Shown here in pieces: positions 15,719 to 23,761 of a stretch of 64,000 nt of DNA; positions within the stretch are counted from its first letter, which is position 1, and every line of letters starts with the position of its first letter. Source of the stretch: Solimonas sp041659605 (lineage in GTDB: Bacteria > Pseudomonadota > Gammaproteobacteria > Nevskiales > Nevskiaceae); assembly GCA_041659605.1 (NCBI GenBank), contig JBAZXW010000024.1:1-64000 (forward strand), written 5' to 3'. A program made the position numbers and the translations under genes. The notes beneath the pieces were generated by a model that was not told the DNA's origin, did not search any database, and was given only the letters and a program-made list of their open reading frames with translations.

Positions 15719-17086
15719 TCAGGCGCGGCCGCGCAATTCGGCCGGCGGCAGGCGCAACATATGGCGGTATTTCGAAACCGTGCGCCGCGCGATGCCGATG
15801 CCTTGCGCTCGCAGCTGTGAGGCGATGTCGACGTCCGACAGGCGCGCCTCCGGACGCTCCTCGGCGATCAATTCCTGGATCAGCGCGCGAACTGCGGTGG
15901 CCGAGCACGCCCGCCCCGAGCGCATCGGCAGTTCGCGCGAGAAGAAATGCCTGAACGGCAGGCACCCGCGCGGCGTCTGCATGTGCTTGTTGCCGCTGGC
16001 CCTGGACACTGTGGACTCGTGCAGTCCCAGTTCGTCCGCCACTTCGCGCAGCATCATCGGCTTGAGCGCGACATCGCCGTAACGGAAGAAGGCGCTCTGC
16101 CTGCGGACGATCTGTTCGGCGACGCGGTGGATGGTCTCGAAACGCTGCTCGGCGTTGCGCAGGAACCAACGCGCTTCCTGCAGCTGCGCCGCCATCGCGG
16201 GGTGCCCTCCGCGGCCGCATCCGCGCAGCAGATCGACGTAGCGCTGATTGAGCCGTGCGCGCGACCGCAATGCGGGATTGAGCAGCGCAACGTAGCGGCC
16301 GCGACGCCGCACCACCAGCACATCAGGGATCACGTAGTCGGGCGCCTTGGCCGAATAGCGGCTGCCCGGATGGGGATCGAGACGGCGGATCATGGCCACG
16401 GCGGCGCACAGCTCGCCTTCGCCGCAGGCAAGCCCGCAGCGCAGCGTCTCCAGACCGCGCCGTGCGAGCGCGTCCAGGTGTTCGTCGACGATGGCCCGCG
16501 CGACCTGCCGCGTGCGCTCATCGCCGTCGAGCGCCTGCAGCTGCAGGCGCAGGCATTCCGCAAGATCGCGCGCGCCGACACCCGGCGGATCGAATTGCCG
16601 GATCAGCGCAAGCGCGCGATCGGTCTCCACGTGCGACAGCGGCGGGTCGATGTCGAGCGCGCGCAGCGAGCCGGCGATGTCGTCGCGCAGATAGCCGTCG
16701 TCGTCCAGCGTCTCGATCAGGACTTCCGCGGCCAGAGTCGTGCGCGGGTCCTGCCGCGACGCGTACAGCTGGGTGCGCAGATGGTCCCGCAAGCCGCGGG
16801 GCTGCGCCGTTCGCGTCAGATCGCCGCCGTCTTCGCCGCTGCCGGCCGGTGGCGCCATGCGCTCGAAGGCGCTGCCCAGGGTCGGCAGACCGTCATCGTC
16901 ACCCTCCACCTCCGCTGACGCACGGTCCGGCGTGTCGGTCTCGTCGAGAAACGGGTTGCTGCCCAGGGATTCCTGCAGCTCGGTCTCGAAGTCCGCCGCC
17001 GACAGCTGCAGCAGCCGGATCGCGTGCTGCAGCCTCGGCGAGAGGGACGGGCTTTGTCGCATGGACATCGACAAGGCTGTATTCAC
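15719..17086 (-). CDS. rpoN: RNA polymerase sigma-54 factor
   Basis: GTG 17086 (VNTALSMSMRQSPS) lies 9 nt after GGAGG and yields 455 residues. Region I is SLSPRLQHAIRLLQLSAADF, followed by an acidic region II, the core-binding domain, and the HTH region (MLREVADELGLHESTVSRAS). The RpoN box ARRTVSKYRHML near the C-terminus contacts the -24 element. The usual neighbours lptB, hpf and ptsN are absent: clsB is convergent on one side and an NtrC-type regulator lies upstream on the same strand. It could be the sole rpoN in a new place or a second copy. Confidence 0.92.
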   Translation of the reverse strand: MNTALSMSMRQSPSLSPRLQHAIRLLQLSAADFETELQESLGSNPFLDETDTPDRASAEVEGDDDGLPTLGSAFERMAPPAGSGEDGGDLTRTAQPRGLRDHLRTQLYASRQDPRTTLAAEVLIETLDDDGYLRDDIAGSLRALDIDPPLSHVETDRALALIRQFDPPGVGARDLAECLRLQLQALDGDERTRQVARAIVDEHLDALARRGLETLRCGLACGEGELCAAVAMIRRLDPHPGSRYSAKAPDYVIPDVLVVRRRGRYVALLNPALRSRARLNQRYVDLLRGCGRGGHPAMAAQLQEARWFLRNAEQRFETIHRVAEQIVRRQSAFFRYGDVALKPMMLREVADELGLHESTVSRASGNKHMQTPRGCLPFRHFFSRELPMRSGRACSATAVRALIQELIAEERPEARLSDVDIASQLRAQGIGIARRTVSKYRHMLRLPPAELRGRA

Positions 17087-17291
17087 GTCGCGCGTTCCTC
17101 CGTGGCTGTTGTTCCGCCGGGTGGCATCGATAAGCCACGCAACGCGGATGCCAGCCGTCAACGACCGCGGCGGGCACTGAGAATGCAGGTGTTTTGCTTC
17201 ATGACCCGGCGGCCGTGGCGCGTGCGGGCGGGCAATTCGCAGATGCGCGGGGGCGCTGACTTTCATTCTGCACGACGCCTGCACACCTGCG

Positions 17292-18674
17292 TCACTCGGT
17301 GTGCGGCTGCGCGCCCTCTTGGGTCGCGTAGCCACGGCGCTTGCGATAGAGCGTCGAACTGTCGATCTTGAGAATTCTCGCCGCGGCTTCCAGTGAAGGC
17401 GACGTGCTGACGATCGCTTCGATATGCGCGCGCTCGAGCGCCTGCAGGCTGACGGCGTCTCCGGCACGCAGGCCGCTGGCGGGCGGCGGACGTTCGCGCC
17501 CGAACGGCAGATGCTCGGGGCGTATCGCGTCCGTATCGCTGACGATGACCGCACGCTCCACGGCGTTGTGCAGTTCGCGCAAGTTGCCCGGCCAGCTGTG
17601 TGCGTTCAGTAATGCCACCGCGTCGGCGGAAAAAGCCCGCGCCGGCCGGTCGTACCGACGCGCCATCCTCAGCAGCAGGTGCTCGGCGATCGGCAGGATG
17701 TCCTCGCGCCGATCGCGCAGCGCCGGCAGCGTGATGCTGACGATGTTGAGCCGGTAGTAAAGGTCTTCGCGGAACTTGCCCTGCGCGATCATCTCGCCAA
17801 GGTTGCGGTTCGTCGCCGCGATCAACCGCACGTCGGCGGTGCGCGTATGCGGCTCACCGACACGTTCGTATTCCTGGTCCTGCAGGAATCGCAGCAGCTT
17901 GGGCTGCAGCGCCAGCGGCAGATCCCCAACCTCGTCGAGAAACAGCGTGCCGCCCTCCGCAACCTGGACGCGCCCCTGCCGGTTGTCGGTTGCCCCGGTG
18001 AAGGCGCCGCGCACATGGCCGAACAGCTCGCTGGCGAGCAGCTCCGCCGACAGCGACGGACAGCTCACCGGCGCAAAGACGGCCTCGCAGCGGCGGCTCC
18101 AGCGATGGATCGCCCGTGCCAGAACCGTCTTGCCGGTACCGTTCTCGCCCAGCATCAGCAGCGTGGCCTCGGTATCGGCGACGCGGCGCGCGAGTTCCAG
18201 CGCCAGACGCATGGCGGGGCTCGCCGTGTCGGCGGGCTCGTATCCAATGACGTCGTCGTGCTCGCCTTCGAGGCTGCGGACCCGCTGCTCCAGGCGTCGC
18301 GTCGCCAGCTGCTGGCCGACGGCGTGCAGCAGTTCCTCCGGCGGGCAAGGCTTGGTCAGATAGTCCGCGGCGCCGGCGCGGATCGCGGCGATGGCCGCCG
18401 CGGCATCGTTCGCCGCCGTCACCATGACCACGCGCATCCACGGCGCCGCCTCGCGCAGCTGCGGCAGCAAATCCAGACCGGACTCCTCGCCCAGATGGAC
18501 ATCGAGTGCACACACGTCGAAAACCGAGCGTTGCACCGCCGCGTCAGCCTCGGCGCCGGTGTGCGCGACCACGACCTGGTGCCCGGCGTCCTCGAGCGCG
18601 CGCCGGAACGCACGCAGCACCGCCATATCGTCGTCGATCAGCAGGACTCTGCCTGCAGCGCTATCGGATGGCAT
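17292..18674 (-). CDS. Sigma-54-dependent response regulator (AlgB/NtrC type)
   Basis: 460 residues: a receiver domain (1-~120; acidic pocket DDD near 15, phospho-Asp in ALDVHLGEE, Lys in LTKPCPP), AAA+ domain (~145-380; Walker A GENGTGKT, GAFTGA loop, Walker B GGTLFLDEVGD), and Fis-type HTH (LEAAARILKIDSSTLYRKR). The HTH ending is like that of AlgB. The intact GAFTGA loop shows it can engage sigma-54, whose gene lies 205 bp downstream. No cognate kinase is adjacent. Confidence 0.88.
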   Translation of the reverse strand: MPSDSAAGRVLLIDDDMAVLRAFRRALEDAGHQVVVAHTGAEADAAVQRSVFDVCALDVHLGEESGLDLLPQLREAAPWMRVVMVTAANDAAAAIAAIRAGAADYLTKPCPPEELLHAVGQQLATRRLEQRVRSLEGEHDDVIGYEPADTASPAMRLALELARRVADTEATLLMLGENGTGKTVLARAIHRWSRRCEAVFAPVSCPSLSAELLASELFGHVRGAFTGATDNRQGRVQVAEGGTLFLDEVGDLPLALQPKLLRFLQDQEYERVGEPHTRTADVRLIAATNRNLGEMIAQGKFREDLYYRLNIVSITLPALRDRREDILPIAEHLLLRMARRYDRPARAFSADAVALLNAHSWPGNLRELHNAVERAVIVSDTDAIRPEHLPFGRERPPPASGLRAGDAVSLQALERAHIEAIVSTSPSLEAAARILKIDSSTLYRKRRGYATQEGAQPHTE

Positions 18675-18921
18675 CGTCGGCCTCGCTCCGTTCCAGAGAT
18701 CAAGGCCCCCACATCTGCACCCACCGACTCAAATGCCGAAGCAGACCTGCTGCAACGCGCATCCACCCGCCTGCCCACTATGCCGCAGACTGCAGTTCCG
18801 CGGTAGGCCATCGTGCGTTTTGCACGGTTTTCAGGCCCGGGAACGCCGCGTTGACGACGAGATGTGCAGCAGGCTCGCTACGTGCTGTCCCCGTCATGTC
18901 TAAACCCCGTCGGAGCCGCCC

Positions 18922-19212
18922 ATGACCATCCGTCACCCCGCAACCTTCCAGCTGCCCGGCGCGGGCGGTCTGCAAAGCTTCCGCACGCGTGCGGCCATGG
19001 CGGCCGCCTTGGTGTTGGCCCTTGCGGCAACCGCAGCGTGCCGCGAATCGGCACCTTCGCCCGGCACGCCAGCACCGACGCCGTACGTCGACAGCTCCCG
19101 ACCGGCGTACCAGCCGGCACCGCCGCAAAACGCGTCGCCAGCCGCCTCGCCAGATCCCGCAGCGGCCGGCACTCCGACCGCCGCGCCAACACCCGGGAGC
19201 AGGATCCCATGA
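18922..19212 (+). CDS. Small Pro/Ala-rich putative lipoprotein
   Basis: 96 residues. A long N-region precedes a hydrophobic core (AMAAALVLALAATAAC) with a lipobox-like ending, then a Pro/Ala/Ser-rich tail of low complexity. Its stop overlaps the next gene's start by 4 bp, the strongest argument that it is translated. Function unknown. Confidence 0.5.
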   Translation: MTIRHPATFQLPGAGGLQSFRTRAAMAAALVLALAATAACRESAPSPGTPAPTPYVDSSRPAYQPAPPQNASPAASPDPAAAGTPTAAPTPGSRIP

Positions 19213-19787
19213 ACTCGACCTCCTACCCGATCCGATTCCCGACGGCCGGCGCCGCACTGCTGGCGCTGGTCGCCGCGCTCGCGCCCGCCGGCGTGCAGGC
19301 GGCGACATCGCCTCTCGACGAGCCCGGCTTGCTGCTCGGCGGCGGCATCGGCTACCACCGCATCAACAGCGAGGACTTCCCCGAGGACGGCGACGATCTC
19401 AAGGACGAACGCGTCGGCTACAAGGGCATTGCCGGCGTGCACCTGAGCGAGATCTTCTCAATCGAAGGGCAGTACATCGACTTCGGCACCGCCGAGGATG
19501 GCGACAATCGCGTCGATGCAAGCGGCTGGACCGCGGGCGCCACCTTGAAAGTGCCGGTGTTCCCGCGGATTTATCCATACGCCAAGGCTGGCGCGCTGTT
19601 CTGGGATGCCGACGGACGATCCGCGGCCATCAACGCCAGCGACAACGGCACCGATTTCACCTACGGCGTCGGCGTTCAGTTCAACCTGACGGACTTCCTG
19701 CAGCTGCGCACCGAATACGAGCGCTTCGAGCTGAGCGACACCGGCGTGGACATGGGCTCGGCGAACCTGGTGTTTTCGTTCGACTGA
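19209..19787 (+). CDS. OmpA-like/porin-family beta-barrel protein
   Basis: 192 residues with a signal peptide ending at GVQA. Alternating aromatic/hydrophobic strands (GLLLGGGIGYHRINS, LSEIFSIEGQYIDFG, YPYAKAGALFWDADG, FTYGVGVQFNLTDFLQLRTEYERF) end in a C-terminal Phe-rich strand (NLVFSFD). This is typical of 8-stranded outer-membrane barrels of the OmpA/OmpW-like 'porin family'. Starts inside the preceding gene's stop. Confidence 0.8.
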   Translation: MNSTSYPIRFPTAGAALLALVAALAPAGVQAATSPLDEPGLLLGGGIGYHRINSEDFPEDGDDLKDERVGYKGIAGVHLSEIFSIEGQYIDFGTAEDGDNRVDASGWTAGATLKVPVFPRIYPYAKAGALFWDADGRSAAINASDNGTDFTYGVGVQFNLTDFLQLRTEYERFELSDTGVDMGSANLVFSFD

Positions 19788-19840
19788 GTGCTGGCGGTCG
19801 CATCACCGTTGGGGTTCGCGATGCTCCCCCCAACCGCGAT

Positions 19841-20047
19841 TTACGGCTTTACGGCGGACGGGTCCGAGTCGGGCCTGCGGTCGCGAGCCGCACGATCATC
19901 ATCCGCTTCGTCCACCACCGACGGCGGCGGGGGTTCCGGCGGCTCGTTGTCACGCCGGGGCCTGATCTCCGCGTCCAGCGGCGGCGCCGGTGCGGGCGGC
20001 TCCTTGCTGTGATTCGCGCCGGGATTCAAACGTCGCTTGTCTTTCAT
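19841..20047 (-). CDS. Small Pro-rich hypothetical protein
   Basis: 68 codons from an ATG placed 6 nt after GGAGG at the minus-strand 5' side. The product starts MKDKRRLNPGANHSK and continues with Pro-rich and acidic blocks (PPEPPPPSVVDEADDD). The good ribosome site is the reason for calling it; there is no homology I can name and it may be disordered. Confidence 0.45.
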   Translation of the reverse strand: MKDKRRLNPGANHSKEPPAPAPPLDAEIRPRRDNEPPEPPPPSVVDEADDDRAARDRRPDSDPSAVKP

Positions 20048-20164
20048 GGATCGCCTCCGATGCTGCGCAGTGATTGCCGGGATCTTTATGGCGAGCACGC
20101 AACCGGCGTGCCCGCGACGAGGTCGGCGGACAACTGGAGTGAACGCAAGGAGAACTGCTGAAAG

Positions 20165-20238
20165 TGGAGGCTAGGGTCGGAATTGAACCGGCGTACGCGG
20201 ATTTGCAGTCCGCTGCATGACCACTCTGCCACCTAGCC
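20165..20238 (-). tRNA. cysT: tRNA-Cys (GCA)
   Basis: 74 nt including encoded CCA (20165-20167). Acceptor GGCTAGG/CCTAGCC, discriminator U as expected for cysteine, anticodon loop CTGCAAA, T arm GCCGG-TTCAATT-CCGAC. Confidence 0.95.
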
Positions 20239-20276
20239 CCGGGCGCGGAAGGCGGCGATTGTAGCAGCCGTCCGGA

Positions 20277-20307
20277 ACAAAAAACCCCGAGGAGGTCCTT
20301 CGGGGTT
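20277..20307 (-). terminator. Terminator-like hairpin between tRNA-Gly and tRNA-Cys
   Basis: AACCCCGA/TCGGGGTT stem (20283-20290 with 20300-20307) followed on the minus strand by a run of T (plus-strand A run 20278-20284). It could end the pgsA/tRNA-Gly transcript or act as a partial terminator or processing signal before tRNA-Cys. Confidence 0.65.
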
Positions 20308-20315
20308 CGTCAAAC

Positions 20316-20391
20316 TGGAGCGGGAAACGAGATTCGAACTCGCGACCTCAACCTTGGCAAGGTTGCGCTCTACCAACTGAGCTATTCCCGC
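20316..20391 (-). tRNA. glyW: tRNA-Gly (GCC)
   Basis: 76 nt with encoded CCA. Acceptor GCGGGAA/TTCCCGC, D arm with AGCTCAGTTGGTAGAGC, anticodon loop TTGCCAA, T arm CGAG-TTCGAAT-CTCG. It directly follows pgsA, as in E. coli. Confidence 0.96.
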
Positions 20392-20440
20392 GTGAGGAGG
20401 CGCATTTTACTGGGCGTCTGCCCCAAGTCAAGCAAAAAAA

Positions 20441-21001
20441 TCAGCCCGATTCGCGCATCAGCGGCCATGCGGCGCGCAGGTAAACGACCATGCTCCAGAT
20501 GGTCAGCGCGGCGGCGACGAACAGCAGCACGTAGCCGAGGTCGTACCAGTTGATGCCGAAGGTCTCGATCTGCCAGATCATCATGCCGATCGCGATCATC
20601 TGGAAGGCGGTCTTCCACTTGCCGACCCAGCTCACCGCGACGCTGGTGCGCTGCCCGAGTTCGGCCATCCATTCGCGCAGCGCGGAGATGGTGATTTCGC
20701 GGCCGATGATGATCGCCACCATCAGCGCGAGCATGCCGCTGGGCTGCGCGTGCAGCAGCATGACCAGGCAGACCGCGACCAGCAGCTTGTCGGCGACGGG
20801 ATCAAGAAAAGCGCCGAACTTGCTGGTCTGGTTCCAGCGCCGCGCCAGCCAGCCGTCGAACCAGTCGGTGATGCCGGCCATCGCGTAGAGCACGGTGGCG
20901 ACCTGCCGCGAATAAGGCAGGTCGATGTAAAACAGCACGAGCACGACCGGAATGACGGCGACCCGCATCAGCGTCAGAAACAGCGGCAGCGTCAGTTTCA
21001 C
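20441..21001 (-). CDS. pgsA: CDP-diacylglycerol--glycerol-3-phosphate 3-phosphatidyltransferase
   Basis: PgsA makes phosphatidylglycerophosphate, the precursor of phosphatidylglycerol and cardiolipin. 186 residues, multi-helix membrane protein. The CDP-alcohol phosphotransferase signature is complete: DG-x2-AR-x8-G-x3-D-x3-D in DGWLARRWNQTSKFGAFLD. It sits between uvrC and tRNA-Gly in the conserved block. Confidence 0.95.
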   Translation of the reverse strand: MKLTLPLFLTLMRVAVIPVVLVLFYIDLPYSRQVATVLYAMAGITDWFDGWLARRWNQTSKFGAFLDPVADKLLVAVCLVMLLHAQPSGMLALMVAIIIGREITISALREWMAELGQRTSVAVSWVGKWKTAFQMIAIGMMIWQIETFGINWYDLGYVLLFVAAALTIWSMVVYLRAAWPLMRESG

Positions 21002-21068
21002 AGCTTAAAACCCGGGTTCCGTGAACAGGTAGGTGCGCCGCAAGGATAGCGGAGCGCAAGGCTGTGCA

Positions 21069-22886
21069 CTAATGGAAATGGGCATAGATGCGCTCGGCCA
21101 GCGTGTGCGACACGCCCTCGACCCGTGCCAGATCGTCGATGCCGGCCCGTTTGAGCTGGGCGAGGCCGCCGAAGGCGCGCAGCAGCGCCCGGCGCCGCGC
21201 CGGTCCCAGGCCTTCCACTTCGTCCAGGCCGGAGGTCAGGCGCGCCTTGTCGCGGCGACCGCGGTGTCCGGTGATGGCGAAGCGATGCGCTTCGTCGCGG
21301 ATGCGCTGGATCAAGTGCAGCGCCGGCGAATCGGCGGGCAGCCGCAGCGGCTGGTCCTGTTCGGGAAGGATCAGTTCCTCCAGGCCGGGCTTGCGCGTCG
21401 GCCCTTTGGCGATCGCGACGACGCGCAGATCGACGATCTCCAGCGACTCCAGTGCTTCGAGCGCGGCATTGAGCTGTCCCTGTCCGCCGTCGATGAACAG
21501 CACGTCCGGCAGCTGTCCCTGCCCGCTCTTGGCCTTGGCGAAGCGACGCTGCACCGCCTGGTGAATGGCCGCGTAGTCGTCGCCCGGCGTGATGCCCTCG
21601 ATGTTGAACTTGCGATAAGCCGCCTTGAGCGGGCCGCTGTCGTCGAAGACGACGCAGGACGCCACGGCGCGCTCGCCCTGCGTATGCGAGATATCGAAGC
21701 ATTCGAGCCGCCGCGGCGGCTGGTCGAGATCCAGCGCCCGCTGCAGTTCGAGCAGGCGTTCGTCCATGCTCGCCGCTTCGAGCAGGCGGGCGGACAACGC
21801 CTGCTGCGCCGTCTGCTGTGCCATCTCCAGCAGGCGCAGCTTGATGCCGCGCAAAGGCTTATGCAGGTGGATGCGCCGCCGGGCATGCTGGCTCAGCGCT
21901 TCCTCCAGCAGGCCGGCATCGTCCAGTGCGTGGTCGAGCAGGATTTCCGCCGGCGGCACCTGCTGCAGGTAGTGCTGGCTCAGGAAGCTTTCCAGCAGCT
22001 CTTCCGGCGGTGTTTCCGGCGGATGCTTGGGGAAATGGCTCTTGTGGCCCAGATTGACGCCATCGCGTACCGACACCACCGTCACGCAGCTGCTGCCGGG
22101 ATGCGGCGCGACGACGATGACGTCGACGTCGTCGGCACCACCGGTCATCGCCTCGTTCTGGCGCACGCGCTTGAGTGCGGCGATCTGGTCACGCAGGCGC
22201 GCGGCCAGCTCGAATTCCAGGCTCTCCGCCGCCCGCTCCATCTCGACGCTCAGCTCGCGTGCCAGCTCGTCGCCCTTGCCTTCGAGCAAGCGCGCAGCGT
22301 TGCGTACGTCGTGGGCGTAGTCGGCCGGGTCGATCAGGCCCACGCAGGGCGCGCTGCAGCGCTTGATCTGGTGTTGCAGACACGGCCGGTCGCGGTGGGC
22401 GAAGAACGTGTCGCGGCACGGGCGCAGCCGGAACAGCTTCTGCAGCGTCTGCAAGGTCTCGCGCACCGAAGACGCGCTCGGGAACGGGCCGAAGTACTGG
22501 TCGGTCGCGTTCTTCGCGCCGCGGTAGTAGGCAATGCGCGGAAATTCGTGCGCGGTGAAGCGCACGTAGGGATAGCTCTTGTCGTCGCGGTAGTAGACGT
22601 TGTAGCGCGGCTTCAGGTCCTTGATCAGCGTCGCTTCGAGGATCAGCGCCTCGTCTTCGGTGTGCGTGAGCGTGACTTCGATGCGGCAGATCTGCGCGAC
22701 CATGCTTTCGATGCGCGGATTGCCGCTGGCGCGCAGAAAGTAGCTGGAGACGCGCTTGCGCAGATTGCGCGCCTTGCCGACGTACAGCAGCTCGTCGCCG
22801 GCGCCGTACATGCGGTACACGCCGGGATGCGTTGAGAGCTGCGACAGGAACGCCTTGTGATCGAACGGCGCGCTCGTCGGATTCAT
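21069..22886 (-). CDS. uvrC: Excinuclease ABC subunit C
   Basis: 605 residues; incises DNA on both sides of UvrAB-marked lesions. An N-terminal GIY-YIG nuclease domain (PGVYRMYGAGDELLYVGKA) is followed by a Cys-rich segment (CLQHQIKRCSAPC), a UVR region, an RNase-H-like domain (LECFDISHTQGE, FIDGGQGQL) and tandem helix-hairpin-helix motifs at the C-terminus. Twenty-four bp separate it from the upstream uvrY gene. Confidence 0.96.
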   Translation of the reverse strand: MNPTSAPFDHKAFLSQLSTHPGVYRMYGAGDELLYVGKARNLRKRVSSYFLRASGNPRIESMVAQICRIEVTLTHTEDEALILEATLIKDLKPRYNVYYRDDKSYPYVRFTAHEFPRIAYYRGAKNATDQYFGPFPSASSVRETLQTLQKLFRLRPCRDTFFAHRDRPCLQHQIKRCSAPCVGLIDPADYAHDVRNAARLLEGKGDELARELSVEMERAAESLEFELAARLRDQIAALKRVRQNEAMTGGADDVDVIVVAPHPGSSCVTVVSVRDGVNLGHKSHFPKHPPETPPEELLESFLSQHYLQQVPPAEILLDHALDDAGLLEEALSQHARRRIHLHKPLRGIKLRLLEMAQQTAQQALSARLLEAASMDERLLELQRALDLDQPPRRLECFDISHTQGERAVASCVVFDDSGPLKAAYRKFNIEGITPGDDYAAIHQAVQRRFAKAKSGQGQLPDVLFIDGGQGQLNAALEALESLEIVDLRVVAIAKGPTRKPGLEELILPEQDQPLRLPADSPALHLIQRIRDEAHRFAITGHRGRRDKARLTSGLDEVEGLGPARRRALLRAFGGLAQLKRAGIDDLARVEGVSHTLAERIYAHFH

Positions 22887-22910
22887 CCGTCAGGGAGCAG
22901 CGTGTCGCGA

Positions 22911-23573
22911 TCAGCCGGTCGACATGTGTTCGCTGCGCTCTTCGAGGAGGCCGTAGCGCATCGCCATGCGCGTCAACTCGACGTCGTTGCCGACACCCAG
23001 CTTCTCGAACAAACGGTAGCGGTAGGTGCTGACCGTCTTCGGCGACAGATGCAGGCGGTCGGAGATCTCCTGCGTCGAATAGCCTTTGGTGACCATCAGC
23101 ATGACCTGGGTCTCGCGCTGCGAGAGCTGGTCGAACGGCGAGGCTCCGCTCGGTCCCTTGACCAGGCTGGCCGCCAGGTTGCCGGCCACGTCCGCGGCAA
23201 CGTAGTGGCCGCCGCCGTTCACGCGCCGGATCGCCGTGACGACCTCGTCGGCCGCCGAATCCTTGCTGATATAGCCCGCCGCGCCGGCGGCGAGCATGCG
23301 GCTCGGATACGGTTCCTCCAGATGCATCGACACGACGATCACCTTGGTCGTCGGGCAGCGCTGCAACAGGCGCCGCGTCGCTTCGAGCCCACCGATGCCG
23401 GGCATGTTGATGTCCATCAGGACGATGTCGGGCGTGACCGAACGGACCAAGTCGAGCGCTTCCTCGCCGGTGCTCGCTTCCGCGACGACTTCCATATCGG
23501 CGACCTCGGTCAGCACGCGCTTGAGTCCTGCGCGAACCAGACGGTGGTCGTCCACCAGCATGATGCGAATCAT
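22911..23573 (-). CDS. uvrY: GacA/UvrY-family response regulator
   Basis: 220 residues: receiver domain (DDHRLVR, phospho-Asp in IVLMDINMPG, Lys in YISKDSA) and a LuxR-type HTH (LSQRETQVMLMVTKGYSTQEISDRL ... KTVSTYRYRLFEKL, given here in parts). This is the partner of BarA/GacS that controls the Csr/Rsm system. The uvrY-uvrC linkage is the classic gammaproteobacterial arrangement. Confidence 0.93.
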   Translation of the reverse strand: MIRIMLVDDHRLVRAGLKRVLTEVADMEVVAEASTGEEALDLVRSVTPDIVLMDINMPGIGGLEATRRLLQRCPTTKVIVVSMHLEEPYPSRMLAAGAAGYISKDSAADEVVTAIRRVNGGGHYVAADVAGNLAASLVKGPSGASPFDQLSQRETQVMLMVTKGYSTQEISDRLHLSPKTVSTYRYRLFEKLGVGNDVELTRMAMRYGLLEERSEHMSTG

Positions 23574-23640
23574 CCAAGTCTCCGTGACACGGCGCGATCT
23601 TAACAGCGAAACGCCCGGACGAAGGACCGTTCGCCGGAAG

Positions 23641-23685
23641 GCGTCACAAATTCATCGCAAAACGGTAACGCGCCCCTCCTAGTCT
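23641..23685 (+). promoter_or_regulatory. Candidate Pho-box array and -10 element for phoX
   Basis: Three 7-nt half-sites, GCGTCAC (23641), TCATCGC (23652) and CGGTAAC (23663), are spaced exactly 11 bp apart by A/T-rich 4-nt spacers (AAAT, AAAA), the architecture of PhoB sites (CTGTCAT repeats). TAGTCT at 23680-23685 lies 10 nt beyond, where a -10 element sits in Pho promoters. The middle half-site is poor, so this is a candidate only. Confidence 0.4.
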
Positions 23686-23708
23686 CCGCGCTCACCTCGA
23701 CCATCACG

Positions 23709-23741
23709 GGCATCGGGCCGGCATCGGGCCGGCATCGGGCC
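23709..23741 (+). repeat. Perfect 3 x 11-bp tandem repeat upstream of phoX
   Basis: GGCATCGGGCC occurs three times head to tail without mismatch and ends 20 bp before the phoX start codon, inside the expected 5' leader. Confidence 0.9.
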
Positions 23742-23761
23742 TGCAACAGGAAGGAGCCATC

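Noticed and set aside
18700..18921. Looked for a -24/-12 sigma-54 promoter upstream of the small lipoprotein gene
   Set aside because: TTTGCAC near 18820 lacks a properly spaced GG element, so the match is not better than chance.
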